Source: Nocardia flavorosea NBRC 108225 (GTDB taxonomy: Bacteria > Actinomycetota > Actinomycetes > Mycobacteriales > Mycobacteriaceae). From it: 64,000 nucleotides of DNA. How positions within the stretch are numbered: the stretch's first letter is position 1; each line of letters opens with the position of its first letter. This document shows, piece by piece, positions 33,375-40,726 of this stretch. Position numbers and translations under genes: made by a program. Location of the stretch: contig NZ_BDCG01000014.1 of NCBI RefSeq assembly GCF_001613385.1, forward strand, positions 62,001 through 126,000. The letters run 5' to 3'. The notes beneath the pieces are model-generated. The model ran no database searches. It saw only the letters and a list, made by a program, of their open reading frames with translations, and was not told the DNA's origin.

Positions 33375-33392
33375 TATTCGCTGAGAGCGCAA
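33375..33392. promoter_or_regulatory. ClgR-like binding site upstream of clpP1P2
   Basis: TATTCGCTGAGAGCGCAA keeps the CGC-Y-N-A-N-R-GCG core of the published ClgR motif, with an A/T at the fourth flank position. Only two flanking positions deviate. It lies 83-100 bases before the clpP1 GTG. ClgR is the known activator of clp genes in actinobacteria. Confidence 0.6.
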
Positions 33393-33470
33393 TTACACGG
33401 CATACGGTTCGTTGTCCATCGGTCTCGGATCTTCCGGCCTCGGCCCGCGATCCGCCGCGCGGTAATTTCG

Positions 33471-33561
33471 GAGCCGCTCCGCGGCTCGAGGGTAGGGCCC
33501 TCATGGGCCCGGTTCTTCACTCCTCCGCTCCTCCGCTTCGCTCCCCGCGCCAGAACCGGGC
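33471..33561. other. Two hairpins with a CUCCUCC-rich loop, possible small RNA
   Basis: Hairpin A is GAGCCGC (33471-33477) with GCGGCTC (33481-33487). Hairpin B is GCCCGGTTCT (33507-33516) with AGAACCGGGC (33552-33561), ten perfect pairs. The plus strand of the 35-base loop of B reads CACTCCTCCGCTCCTCCGC, so an RNA from this strand would present two CCUCC anti-Shine-Dalgarno-like motifs. No promoter was confirmed. Confidence 0.4.
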
Positions 33562-33606
33562 GGGCCCCGCCCGGGAAGGTGGGCCGTACGGGGGAGGTAA
33601 TAGAAG

Positions 33607-33704
33607 GGAAGCCCTGAGAAACCTGAGGTGGGCATACCGAGGACAGGGAAAAGTTTCCGCGCATTCTCTGGATTGCCGACACCGCCTCTGGTCTCAGGGC
33701 TTCC
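33607..33704 (-). ncRNA. Candidate structured RNA element 3' of tig
   Basis: GGAAGCCCTGAGA (33607-33619) is exactly complementary to TCTCAGGGCTTCC (33692-33704) across 72 bases. The pairing continues inward with ACC/GGT and GAGG/CCTC after a small bulge and a mismatch. On the minus strand the element starts 22 bases after the tig stop and is followed by CCTTCTATTACC. It could be an unusually long terminator, a 3'-UTR-derived RNA or a separate small RNA. It does not match SRP RNA, tmRNA or 6C RNA as I know them. Confidence 0.45.
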
Positions 33705-33725
33705 GATCCGTACTACTGGTCAGGG

Positions 33726-35117
33726 CTACTCCTTGTCCGCGGTCTCCGCAGTCTCCGCGGTGGCATCCTCGGCGGTCTCGTCGTCGGCGGGCTTCGGGTT
33801 GCCGAACATCTCCTCGGTATCGACGGTATTGCCGTCCGAATCGGTGACGGTCACCTTGCCGACGATCTCCGCCAGGGCCTTGCCGCGGCGGACATCGGCG
33901 AAGACTGCGCCCAGCTGGCCGGCCTGCTGCACCTGCTGGATGAACTGCTCCGGCGCCATCCCGTAGCGCTGGGCCTGGAACAGGATGCGCTCGGTGAGCT
34001 CTTCCTGTCCGACCTGGGTGCCCTCGGCCTCGGCGACGGCATCCAGCAGCAGCTGGGTCTTCACCGACTTCTCGGCGGCTTCCTTGGTGTCGGCGTCGAA
34101 TTCCTCGCGGCTGGAGCCCTGGGCTTCCAGTGCCGCGGCGAACTTCTCTTCGTCGTGGTCGAATCCGTGCACCGCGTCGTGCTCGACGGCGTCGATCTCG
34201 GCCTTGACCACGGCCTCCGGCAGCGGGACCTCGACGGTGTCGAGCAGCTTCTCGAGCACCTGATCGCGGATATCGCCGGCCTGCTGCACCTTCTTGTTCC
34301 GCTCGACGCGGGTGCGCAGATCGGCCTTCAGCTCGTCGATGGTGTCGAATTCGCTGGCCAGCTGGGCGAATTCATCATCGGCCTCGGGCAGTTCGCGTTC
34401 CTTGACCGATCCGAGGGTCACGGTGATGGCGGCTTCCTTGCCCGCGTGGTCACCGGCGACCAGGGTGGAGGTGAACTCCTTGGACTCACCGGCCGACATG
34501 CCGAGCAGGGTGTCGTCCAGGCCCTCGATCAGCTGACCCGAACCGACCTCGTGCGACAGCCCGGTGGTCGCCGCCTCCGGGACCTCCTCGCCGTCCACGG
34601 TGGCCGACAGATCGATGGAGACGAAATCGCCGTCCTGTACCGCGCGTTCGACACCCACGAGGGTCCCGAACCGCTGGCGCAGCGACTGCAGCTGCTCGTC
34701 GATATCCGCATCGGTGATCTCGATGGCATCGACGGTGACGGCGATGCTGCTGTAATCCTCGGGCAGGGCGATCTCCGGACGGATATCGACCTCGGCGGTG
34801 AACGCCAGCTCCTCACCGTCTTCGATCTTGGTGATCTCGATTTCGGGCTGCCCGATGACCTTCACCTCGGAGGTGGTCACGGCTTCGCTGTAGCGGCCGG
34901 GCAGCGCATCGTTGACGACCTGCTCCAGCACCGCGCCGCGACCCAGGCGCGCCTCGAGCAGCTTGGCCGGTGCCTTGCCCGGACGGAAGCCGGGAATGCG
35001 CACCTGCTTGGCCAGGGCCTTGTAGGCGCGATCGAAGTCCGGCTTCAGCTCCTCGAAGGGCACCTCGACATTGATCCGGACCCGGGTCGGGCTCAGCTGC
35101 TCGACGGTGCTCTTCAC
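33726..35117 (-). CDS. tig: Trigger factor chaperone
   Basis: Trigger factor binds nascent chains at the ribosome exit and has prolyl isomerase activity. The 463-residue protein starts VKSTVEQLSPTRVRINVEVPF at a GTG (35117) seven bases after AAGGAG. An ATG two codons earlier sits too close to that site. The ribosome-binding loop GFRPGKAP is near residue 42. The FKBP-like domain is about 155-240 (VQDGDFVSIDLSATVDGEE), and the C-terminal arms follow. The acidic tail (PADDETAEDATAETAETADKE) is typical of actinobacterial proteins. It lies upstream of clpP1P2 as in M. tuberculosis. Confidence 0.98.
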   Translation of the reverse strand: MKSTVEQLSPTRVRINVEVPFEELKPDFDRAYKALAKQVRIPGFRPGKAPAKLLEARLGRGAVLEQVVNDALPGRYSEAVTTSEVKVIGQPEIEITKIEDGEELAFTAEVDIRPEIALPEDYSSIAVTVDAIEITDADIDEQLQSLRQRFGTLVGVERAVQDGDFVSIDLSATVDGEEVPEAATTGLSHEVGSGQLIEGLDDTLLGMSAGESKEFTSTLVAGDHAGKEAAITVTLGSVKERELPEADDEFAQLASEFDTIDELKADLRTRVERNKKVQQAGDIRDQVLEKLLDTVEVPLPEAVVKAEIDAVEHDAVHGFDHDEEKFAAALEAQGSSREEFDADTKEAAEKSVKTQLLLDAVAEAEGTQVGQEELTERILFQAQRYGMAPEQFIQQVQQAGQLGAVFADVRRGKALAEIVGKVTVTDSDGNTVDTEEMFGNPKPADDETAEDATAETAETADKE

Positions 35118-35389
35118 GGACATGCTCCTTGTTCTCGTCGGTTCGTCTTGACCTCGCCCGCCACGTGTTCCGTGCCGGTACGCGGTGATGGCGCGCGGTC
35201 TGGCGACAGCACGCGGGTACGCGCCGCCGGCGTACCGTCCGGAACGGCGAGCACCAGCGGTTTCACGCGCCCGGGATACGCATCCCGACCAGGGTAGTTG
35301 ACCGGGTCGGGTGGGCTGCACGCCGGGAGGCGGTTGACGGCCTCCCGGCGGCGGGCGAGGTGGTTCACACCGGCGCCCACCAGCACGGC

Positions 35390-35971
35390 TCAGTCCTGGG
35401 GTACCGCCACGGCGTCGGTGACGAAGACCAGTGTCTCGTTGGGCGCGACCCCGTTGCCGCCTGCGCCGTACCCCAGATCCGGCGGGATGATCAGCAGCCG
35501 GCGGGCGCCCTGCTGAACTCCTTCGAGGCCCTGCTCCCAGCCGGGGATGACCATGCCGGAGCCGAGGGCCAGCTCGAAAGGTTCACCGCGATCGAAGGAG
35601 GAATCCAGCTTCTGCTTGTCCGACCAGGTGACCAGGGCGTAGTTCATGGTCAGCTGATCGCCGGCGGCCGCACCGGGCCCCGTGCCGGGAACCAGATCCT
35701 TCACGACGAGTTGTTCCGGCGGATCGCAATCGTCCGGGATGGTGATCTCGGGTACCTCACCGAAACCACCGGTGACGCCGATATCGTCGGCCGTGCATTC
35801 GCGACCCTTCGATGCGGTGGGCGCCCCTTGCGCGGACGCGCTCCGCGGTGCGGACGCCGCGGTCGTGGAGGTAGCGGTGGTCTCGGAAGCGTCGTCCGAA
35901 CCGCATCCGGTGAGTCCGAACGCGGCCGCGCCCACGGCGGCGACGGCGATGATCCTGCCGAATATCTGCAT
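35390..35971 (-). CDS. FKBP-type prolyl isomerase lipoprotein
   Basis: This 193-residue predicted lipoprotein has signal MQIFGRIIAVAAVGAAAFG and lipobox LTGC, followed by a Ser/Thr/Ala spacer to about residue 57. The FKBP domain covers about 85-190: LVVKDLVPGTGPGAAAGDQLTMNYAL, the FELALGSGMVIPGWEQGLEG pocket and RRLLIIPPDLGYGAGG. It probably helps fold exported proteins. An acidic linker with DDCDPPEQ precedes the domain. The ATG at 35971 has no ribosome site but TAGGCT lies exactly six bases upstream, a leaderless pattern. It is upstream of tig on the same strand, 272 bases away. Confidence 0.93.
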   Translation of the reverse strand: MQIFGRIIAVAAVGAAAFGLTGCGSDDASETTATSTTAASAPRSASAQGAPTASKGRECTADDIGVTGGFGEVPEITIPDDCDPPEQLVVKDLVPGTGPGAAAGDQLTMNYALVTWSDKQKLDSSFDRGEPFELALGSGMVIPGWEQGLEGVQQGARRLLIIPPDLGYGAGGNGVAPNETLVFVTDAVAVPQD

Positions 35972-35983
35972 CCGCCGAGCCTA
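35972..35983 (-). promoter_or_regulatory. Leaderless-type -10 element of the FKBP gene
   Basis: The minus strand reads TAGGCT, six bases, ATG. There is no purine-rich site between the hexamer and the start codon. It is the same hexamer and spacing as at ndk. Confidence 0.6.
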
Positions 35984-36341
35984 TGGTGCGCCCTCGTGCG
36001 TGTCGGAACCCCCTCGGCCGAACCCCGTGCCCCGGGCGTCGAGAACATCGAAACTCCGGGACCGGTCGCACAGGCACTTCGCCGGCAGGGTCCGCCTCTA
36101 TCCTCCACCGCGAGCCGGGCAGGCGGAACCGCACTACGACGCCGCGGCGGTATTCGGCGGACGCCCCGGTTACCGGCCCGCTTCGCGGGTATGCCGCGGG
36201 CGAAACGCGGAGAAATCACTGCGGCGTGCACCCGCACGCAAGAATCGCCCCGGACGCGGCACACCTCCAGCTATCGTTGGGGGCGTCCGTACCGGCGTGC
36301 GGAGTGCCCGGCGCGACCACGACCTCCAGGAGGTTCGGCGT
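35972..36341. other. Divergent intergenic region, FKBP gene to phosphoketolase gene
   Basis: These 370 bases separate two divergent genes. The left edge has the FKBP -10 box. The right edge has a good AGGAGG ribosome site (about 36328-36333) nine bases before the phosphoketolase ATG. In between I see no gene and no convincing operator. One weak stem (GTCCGCCT with AGGCGGAAC, around 36098-36130) was noted. Confidence 0.5.
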
Positions 36342-38804
36342 ATGACGCAGTTGGCAAGTGCAGGTGGGGATACCGCTGCCGACAATCTCGCCGGTGACGG
36401 CGGTGAATCGATCGCGCCCCGCCCTTATGTGCTCTCGGCGACGGCGCAGGGACCGCTCGACGCCGACGAGCTGGAGCTCCTCGACGCGTGGTGGCGGGCG
36501 GCCAATTATCTCTCGGTCGGGCAGATCTATCTGATGGCGAATCCGCTGGTGCGCGAACCGCTGGCACCCGAACATGTCAAACCGCGGCTGCTCGGCCATT
36601 TCGGCACCGTTCCCGGCCTGAATCTGGTGTGGGTGCACGCGAACCGGGCGATTCTGGCGCGCAACCTGGACGCGGTGTTCGTGGCCGGGCCCGGGCACGG
36701 TGGGCCGGGCCCGAATGCGTGTGCGTGGCTGGAAGGAACCTATTCCGAGCTCTACAGCCATGTACCGCGCGATGCGGAAGGGATGCGGGCGTTGTTCGCG
36801 CAGTTCTCGTTTCCCGGCGGGGTGCCGAGCCATTGCGCGCCGGAGACACCCGGTTCGTTCCACGAGGGCGGGGAACTGGGCTATTCGCTGCTGCACGCGT
36901 TCGGTGCCGCCCTGGACAACCCGCATCTGACGGTGTTCTGCGTGGTAGGTGACGGTGAGGCCGAAACCGGGCCGCTGGCGGGCAGCTGGCATGCGAACAA
37001 GTTCCTGAACCCGGCCCGCGACGGCGCGGTACTGCCGATTCTCGCGCTGAACGAATACAAGATCGCCAACCCGACCCTGCTGGCCCGGATCCCCGAAGAC
37101 GAGCTCTGTTCACTGTTGCGGGGCAACGGTTACGACCCGCTGATCGTCGCCGGCGGCGATCCCGCGCAGGTCCATCAGGATCTGGCCGCCGCCATGGATG
37201 CCTGCCTGGAGCGGATCGCGCAGATCCAGCGCGCCGCCCGCGACGGGACCGATACCGCCCGGCCGCACTGGCCGATGATCGTGCTGCGGACCCCCAAGGG
37301 CTGGACCGGACCGCCGCAGGTCGACGGGGAACCGGTAGAGGGCACGTTCCGCGCGCATCAGGTGCCGTTGCCCGCCGCCCGCCAGAACGCCGGGCACCGG
37401 GCCGTGCTCGAACAGTGGTTGCGGTCCTACCGGCCGGAGGAGCTGTTCGACGAGGCCGGCACCCCGGTCTCGGAATTGCGGCGGATGGTGCCGGTGGGAG
37501 CGAAACGGATGAGTGCGAGCCCCGTGGCCAACGGCGGCGAACTGGTCCGTGATCTGCGGCTACCCGACTGGCGCGAATACGCGGTGGATGTCGCCGAACC
37601 CGGGCGTACCGACCATGAGGCGACCCGCGTGCTGGGCGGCTGGCTCCGCGCCGTCACCGAACTCAATCCGGACAACTTCCTCACCTTCGCTCCCGACGAA
37701 CTGGCCAGCAACCGGTTGCAGGACATTCTCACGGTCACCGGCCGTAACTGGCAGGCCGAGATCGGCCCCGACGACGTGAAACTCGACCGCACCGGCCGGG
37801 TCGTCGAAGTGCTGTCGGAGCATATGTGCCAGGGCCTGCTGGAGGGATATCTGCTGACCGGGCGGCACGGCGTCTTCACGTGCTACGAGGCCTTCGTCCA
37901 TATCGTCGACGCCATGTTCAACCAGCACGCCAAATGGCTCGACGCCAGTGCTCAGGTCCCGTGGCGGCGGCCGCTGGCGAGCCTGAACTATCTGCTGTCC
38001 TCGCATGTCTGGCGACAGGACCACAACGGCTTCACCCACCAGGATCCCGGTTTCCTCGACGTGGTACTGAACAAGAAACCCGAGATCGTGCGGGTGTATC
38101 TGCCGCCGGACGCCAATACGGTGCTCTCGGTGTACGACCACTGCCTGCGCTCGCGGCACTACGTGAACGTGGTGGTGGCGGGTAAACAGCCGCAGCCGGA
38201 CTGGCTGTCGGCCACCGACGCCGCGCTGCACTGCGCCCGCGGTATCGGGATCTGGGAGTGGGCCGGTAACCGCGACGAACCGGCCACCACCCCGGATGTG
38301 GTGCTCGCCTGCGCCGGCGATGTTCCCACCTTGGAAACCCTTGCCGCGGCCTCGATTCTGCGCGAAAAACTGCCCTGGCTACGAGTGCGGGTGGTGAACG
38401 TGGTGGATCTGATGCGCCTGCTGCCGACCGAGGAACACCCGCACGGCTTGCCGGACAGCGAATTCGACACTCTGTTCACCCGGGACTCCCCCGTGATCTT
38501 CGCCTTCCACGGCTACCCGTGGCTGATCCACCGGCTCACCTACCGCCGCACCAACCATTCCGGCCTGCACGTGCGGGGTTACAAGGAACAGGGCACCACC
38601 ACCACACCCTTCGATATGGTCATGCTCAACGATCTCGACCGCTACCACCTGGTGATGGATGTGATCGACCGGGTACCGGCGCTACGGCAGCAGGCGGCGG
38701 GGTTGCGACAGGACATGGTGGATGCCCGGCTGCGGGCCCGGACCTGGACCCGGCAACACGGCGAGGACATCCCCGAGGTGGCGGACTGGCGCTGGCCCGC
38801 GTGA
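36342..38804 (+). CDS. xfp: Phosphoketolase (xylulose-5-P/fructose-6-P)
   Basis: Phosphoketolase is a TPP enzyme that splits xylulose-5-phosphate, and often fructose-6-phosphate, into acetyl phosphate and an aldose phosphate. The 820-residue protein is full length. Visible blocks are VWVHANRAILARNLDAVFVAG, GPGHGGPG, the family signature HEGGELGYSLLHAFGAALDN and the TPP/Mg site VVGDGEAETGPLAGSWHANKF. The C-terminal transketolase-like domain has SLNYLLSSHVWRQDHNGFTH and HVRGYKEQGTTTTPFDM. AGGAGG nine bases before the ATG fixes the start. No acetate kinase or phosphotransacetylase gene is adjacent. Confidence 0.97.
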   Translation: MTQLASAGGDTAADNLAGDGGESIAPRPYVLSATAQGPLDADELELLDAWWRAANYLSVGQIYLMANPLVREPLAPEHVKPRLLGHFGTVPGLNLVWVHANRAILARNLDAVFVAGPGHGGPGPNACAWLEGTYSELYSHVPRDAEGMRALFAQFSFPGGVPSHCAPETPGSFHEGGELGYSLLHAFGAALDNPHLTVFCVVGDGEAETGPLAGSWHANKFLNPARDGAVLPILALNEYKIANPTLLARIPEDELCSLLRGNGYDPLIVAGGDPAQVHQDLAAAMDACLERIAQIQRAARDGTDTARPHWPMIVLRTPKGWTGPPQVDGEPVEGTFRAHQVPLPAARQNAGHRAVLEQWLRSYRPEELFDEAGTPVSELRRMVPVGAKRMSASPVANGGELVRDLRLPDWREYAVDVAEPGRTDHEATRVLGGWLRAVTELNPDNFLTFAPDELASNRLQDILTVTGRNWQAEIGPDDVKLDRTGRVVEVLSEHMCQGLLEGYLLTGRHGVFTCYEAFVHIVDAMFNQHAKWLDASAQVPWRRPLASLNYLLSSHVWRQDHNGFTHQDPGFLDVVLNKKPEIVRVYLPPDANTVLSVYDHCLRSRHYVNVVVAGKQPQPDWLSATDAALHCARGIGIWEWAGNRDEPATTPDVVLACAGDVPTLETLAAASILREKLPWLRVRVVNVVDLMRLLPTEEHPHGLPDSEFDTLFTRDSPVIFAFHGYPWLIHRLTYRRTNHSGLHVRGYKEQGTTTTPFDMVMLNDLDRYHLVMDVIDRVPALRQQAAGLRQDMVDARLRARTWTRQHGEDIPEVADWRWPA

Positions 38805-38887
38805 ACCGGCACCGGCCCGGGGAGAACCGGCGCCGGCCCGGCCGAAACTGCCTTGCCGCACCGGTGTGACTCGGCCACGATCACAGC

Positions 38888-40726
38888 ATGCTGTTGACGA
38901 TCACCTGCACACCGGTTGCGGGCAGTGCCATGCCCGCAACCGATCTCGGGTTCCTGCTGCACAAGAACCCGGACCGGGTGCAGGAATTCGGATTGTCCTA
39001 CGGCATTGCGCATGTGCTCTACCCGCAGGCCACCGCCGAGGGCTGCACCGCGGCGCTGTTGCTGGAAGTAGACCCGGTACGCCTGGTTCGGGGCCGGGCC
39101 AAGGGACCGCAGGCGTTCGCGCTCGGCCAGTATGTGAACGACCGGCCCTACGCCGCATCTTCGCTGTTGTCGGTGGCGATCGGCGCCGTTTTCCGCAGCG
39201 CCTTGCGCGGTGAGTGCACACAGCGCCCGGAACTGGCCCGCACGCCCTTGCCGCTGCGGCTGGAACTCCCGGCACTCGGCTGCCGGGGCGGCCCCGAACT
39301 CGCCGAACGGGTCTTCGCCCCGCTCGGCTGGTCGGTGGACGCCACCCCTCTGCCGCTCGATCCGGCGTTCCCGGCGTGGGGTGATTCTGCGCATCTGCGT
39401 CTCGTACTGACCGGAACGGTGCGACTGGCCGACGCACTCAACCACCTCTACGTCCTGCTGCCTGTCCTCGACGGCGCCAAGCACTACTGGCTCGACAACG
39501 ACGAGGTGGACAAATTGCTCCGCGCCGGCGGGAGCTGGCTGGCCGCTCACCCGGAGCGTGGCTGGATCACCCGCCGCTACCTCGCCCGCCGCCAGTCGCT
39601 GGTCCGCACAGCCCTGGCCCGGCTGGCCGAACTGGACAACTCCGACCCCGAGGAACTCGGCGCCGTCGATGAAGCGATCCAGGCAGACGAGACCACGACC
39701 GAGCCGAACGCCGAAGTCCGGCGCGCCACCGGACCGATAGCCCCTGCGCCCTCCTCGGATGACCCTGCGCCGACCACTCCGGCACCGGCCACCTCGGTGC
39801 CGGTGGGCACCACAACCGACGAGAACACGAGGCCCGAGGGCGCTGCGGGCAATCCCACCAGCGTGGGCGAGAATTCGACCACAACTGCGAGTGTGAACGG
39901 TGACGAGCCCGCGCCGACGGCAATACAGCGACCGCCGGAAGTGGTTTCCGCCCTTCACAACGTCACGGACACTCCTGTGGGCGCACCGGGCGACGAGGCG
40001 TCCGCCGGCACGACGGCAGTCTCCGGTACGTGCCGCCCCCGGCGCGAGCACCCGATTGCGGCCGCGGCCGTGGGGGCCGATGATGACACCCCCACGCTGC
40101 CACTGGCGGCGCAGCGGCGGGCGGCGGTGATTGCCACGCTGCGAGAGGCCGGAGCGGCCCGGGTCCTCGACCTCGGTTGCGGCGACGGCGCCTTGCTTCG
40201 GGAGTTGCTCGGCGACAGCGCTTTCCGAGAGATCATGGGCGTGGATGTCTCCACCCGTGCGCTGTCGATCGCGCGCCGCCGGTTGCGGCTCGATCGGCTG
40301 CCGGAGCCGGTCGCGCGCAGGCTGACCTTGCGGCAGGGATCGCTCACCTATACCGACAGCGCACTGCGCGGATTCGACGCGGCCGTGCTGATGGAGGTCA
40401 TCGAACATATCGATCCGCCGCGGCTGCCCGCGGTCGAGTACGTCGTATTCGGGGCGGCGGCGCCGCAGTCGGTGCTGGTGACCACGCCCAATGCCGAATA
40501 CAACGTGCGGTACGACGGTCTGTCGGCAGGCGCGTTCCGCCACAGCGACCATCGTTTCGAATGGAACCGGGCGGAGTTCCGGTCCTGGGCGCAGGGCATC
40601 GCCGGACACTACGGCTACGAGGTCCGGTTCGCACCGATCGGCCACCCCGATCCCGAGGTCGGCCCGCCGACCCAGCTCGCGGTGTTCACCCGCGCCCACA
40701 CCGCAACCGAAGGAGCCTCGCAGTGA
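38888..40726 (+). CDS. hen1: 3'-terminal RNA ribose 2'-O-methyltransferase Hen1
   Basis: Bacterial Hen1 methylates the 2'-OH at the 3' end of a cleaved RNA before ligation by Pnkp, which protects the repaired site. The 612-residue protein has the Hen1 N-terminal domain (LLTITCTPVAGSAMPATDLGFLLHKNP to about residue 250). The methyltransferase is at about 400-605, with SAM motif VLDLGCGDGALL, metal-site LMEVIEHIDPPRL and HSDHRFEWNRAEF. Between them lies an unusually long Thr/Pro/Ala-rich linker (about 255-395). The stop overlaps the pnkp start (GTGA) with AAGGAG just upstream, so the two repair proteins are translationally coupled. Confidence 0.96.
   Translation: MLLTITCTPVAGSAMPATDLGFLLHKNPDRVQEFGLSYGIAHVLYPQATAEGCTAALLLEVDPVRLVRGRAKGPQAFALGQYVNDRPYAASSLLSVAIGAVFRSALRGECTQRPELARTPLPLRLELPALGCRGGPELAERVFAPLGWSVDATPLPLDPAFPAWGDSAHLRLVLTGTVRLADALNHLYVLLPVLDGAKHYWLDNDEVDKLLRAGGSWLAAHPERGWITRRYLARRQSLVRTALARLAELDNSDPEELGAVDEAIQADETTTEPNAEVRRATGPIAPAPSSDDPAPTTPAPATSVPVGTTTDENTRPEGAAGNPTSVGENSTTTASVNGDEPAPTAIQRPPEVVSALHNVTDTPVGAPGDEASAGTTAVSGTCRPRREHPIAAAAVGADDDTPTLPLAAQRRAAVIATLREAGAARVLDLGCGDGALLRELLGDSAFREIMGVDVSTRALSIARRRLRLDRLPEPVARRLTLRQGSLTYTDSALRGFDAAVLMEVIEHIDPPRLPAVEYVVFGAAAPQSVLVTTPNAEYNVRYDGLSAGAFRHSDHRFEWNRAEFRSWAQGIAGHYGYEVRFAPIGHPDPEVGPPTQLAVFTRAHTATEGASQ

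Larger units (their letters stand above)
33293..33725. other. Structured intergenic region between tig and clpP1
   Basis: These 433 bases hold no gene. From right to left they contain a long-range stem (33607-33704) just past the tig stop, an imperfect pair with a pyrimidine-rich loop (33507-33561), a small perfect hairpin (33471-33487), and the ClgR-like site (33375-33392). The density of inverted repeats is the highest in the window. Confidence 0.6.

Noticed and set aside
33471..33561. Known 6C small RNA
   Set aside because: The loop has two CCUCC motifs but not the twin six-C loops or the layout of 6C RNA; kept only as a weak candidate.
33607..33704. SRP (4.5S) RNA or tmRNA
   Set aside because: The SRP core (GGAAGGAAGCAGCC-like) and tmRNA tag features are absent.
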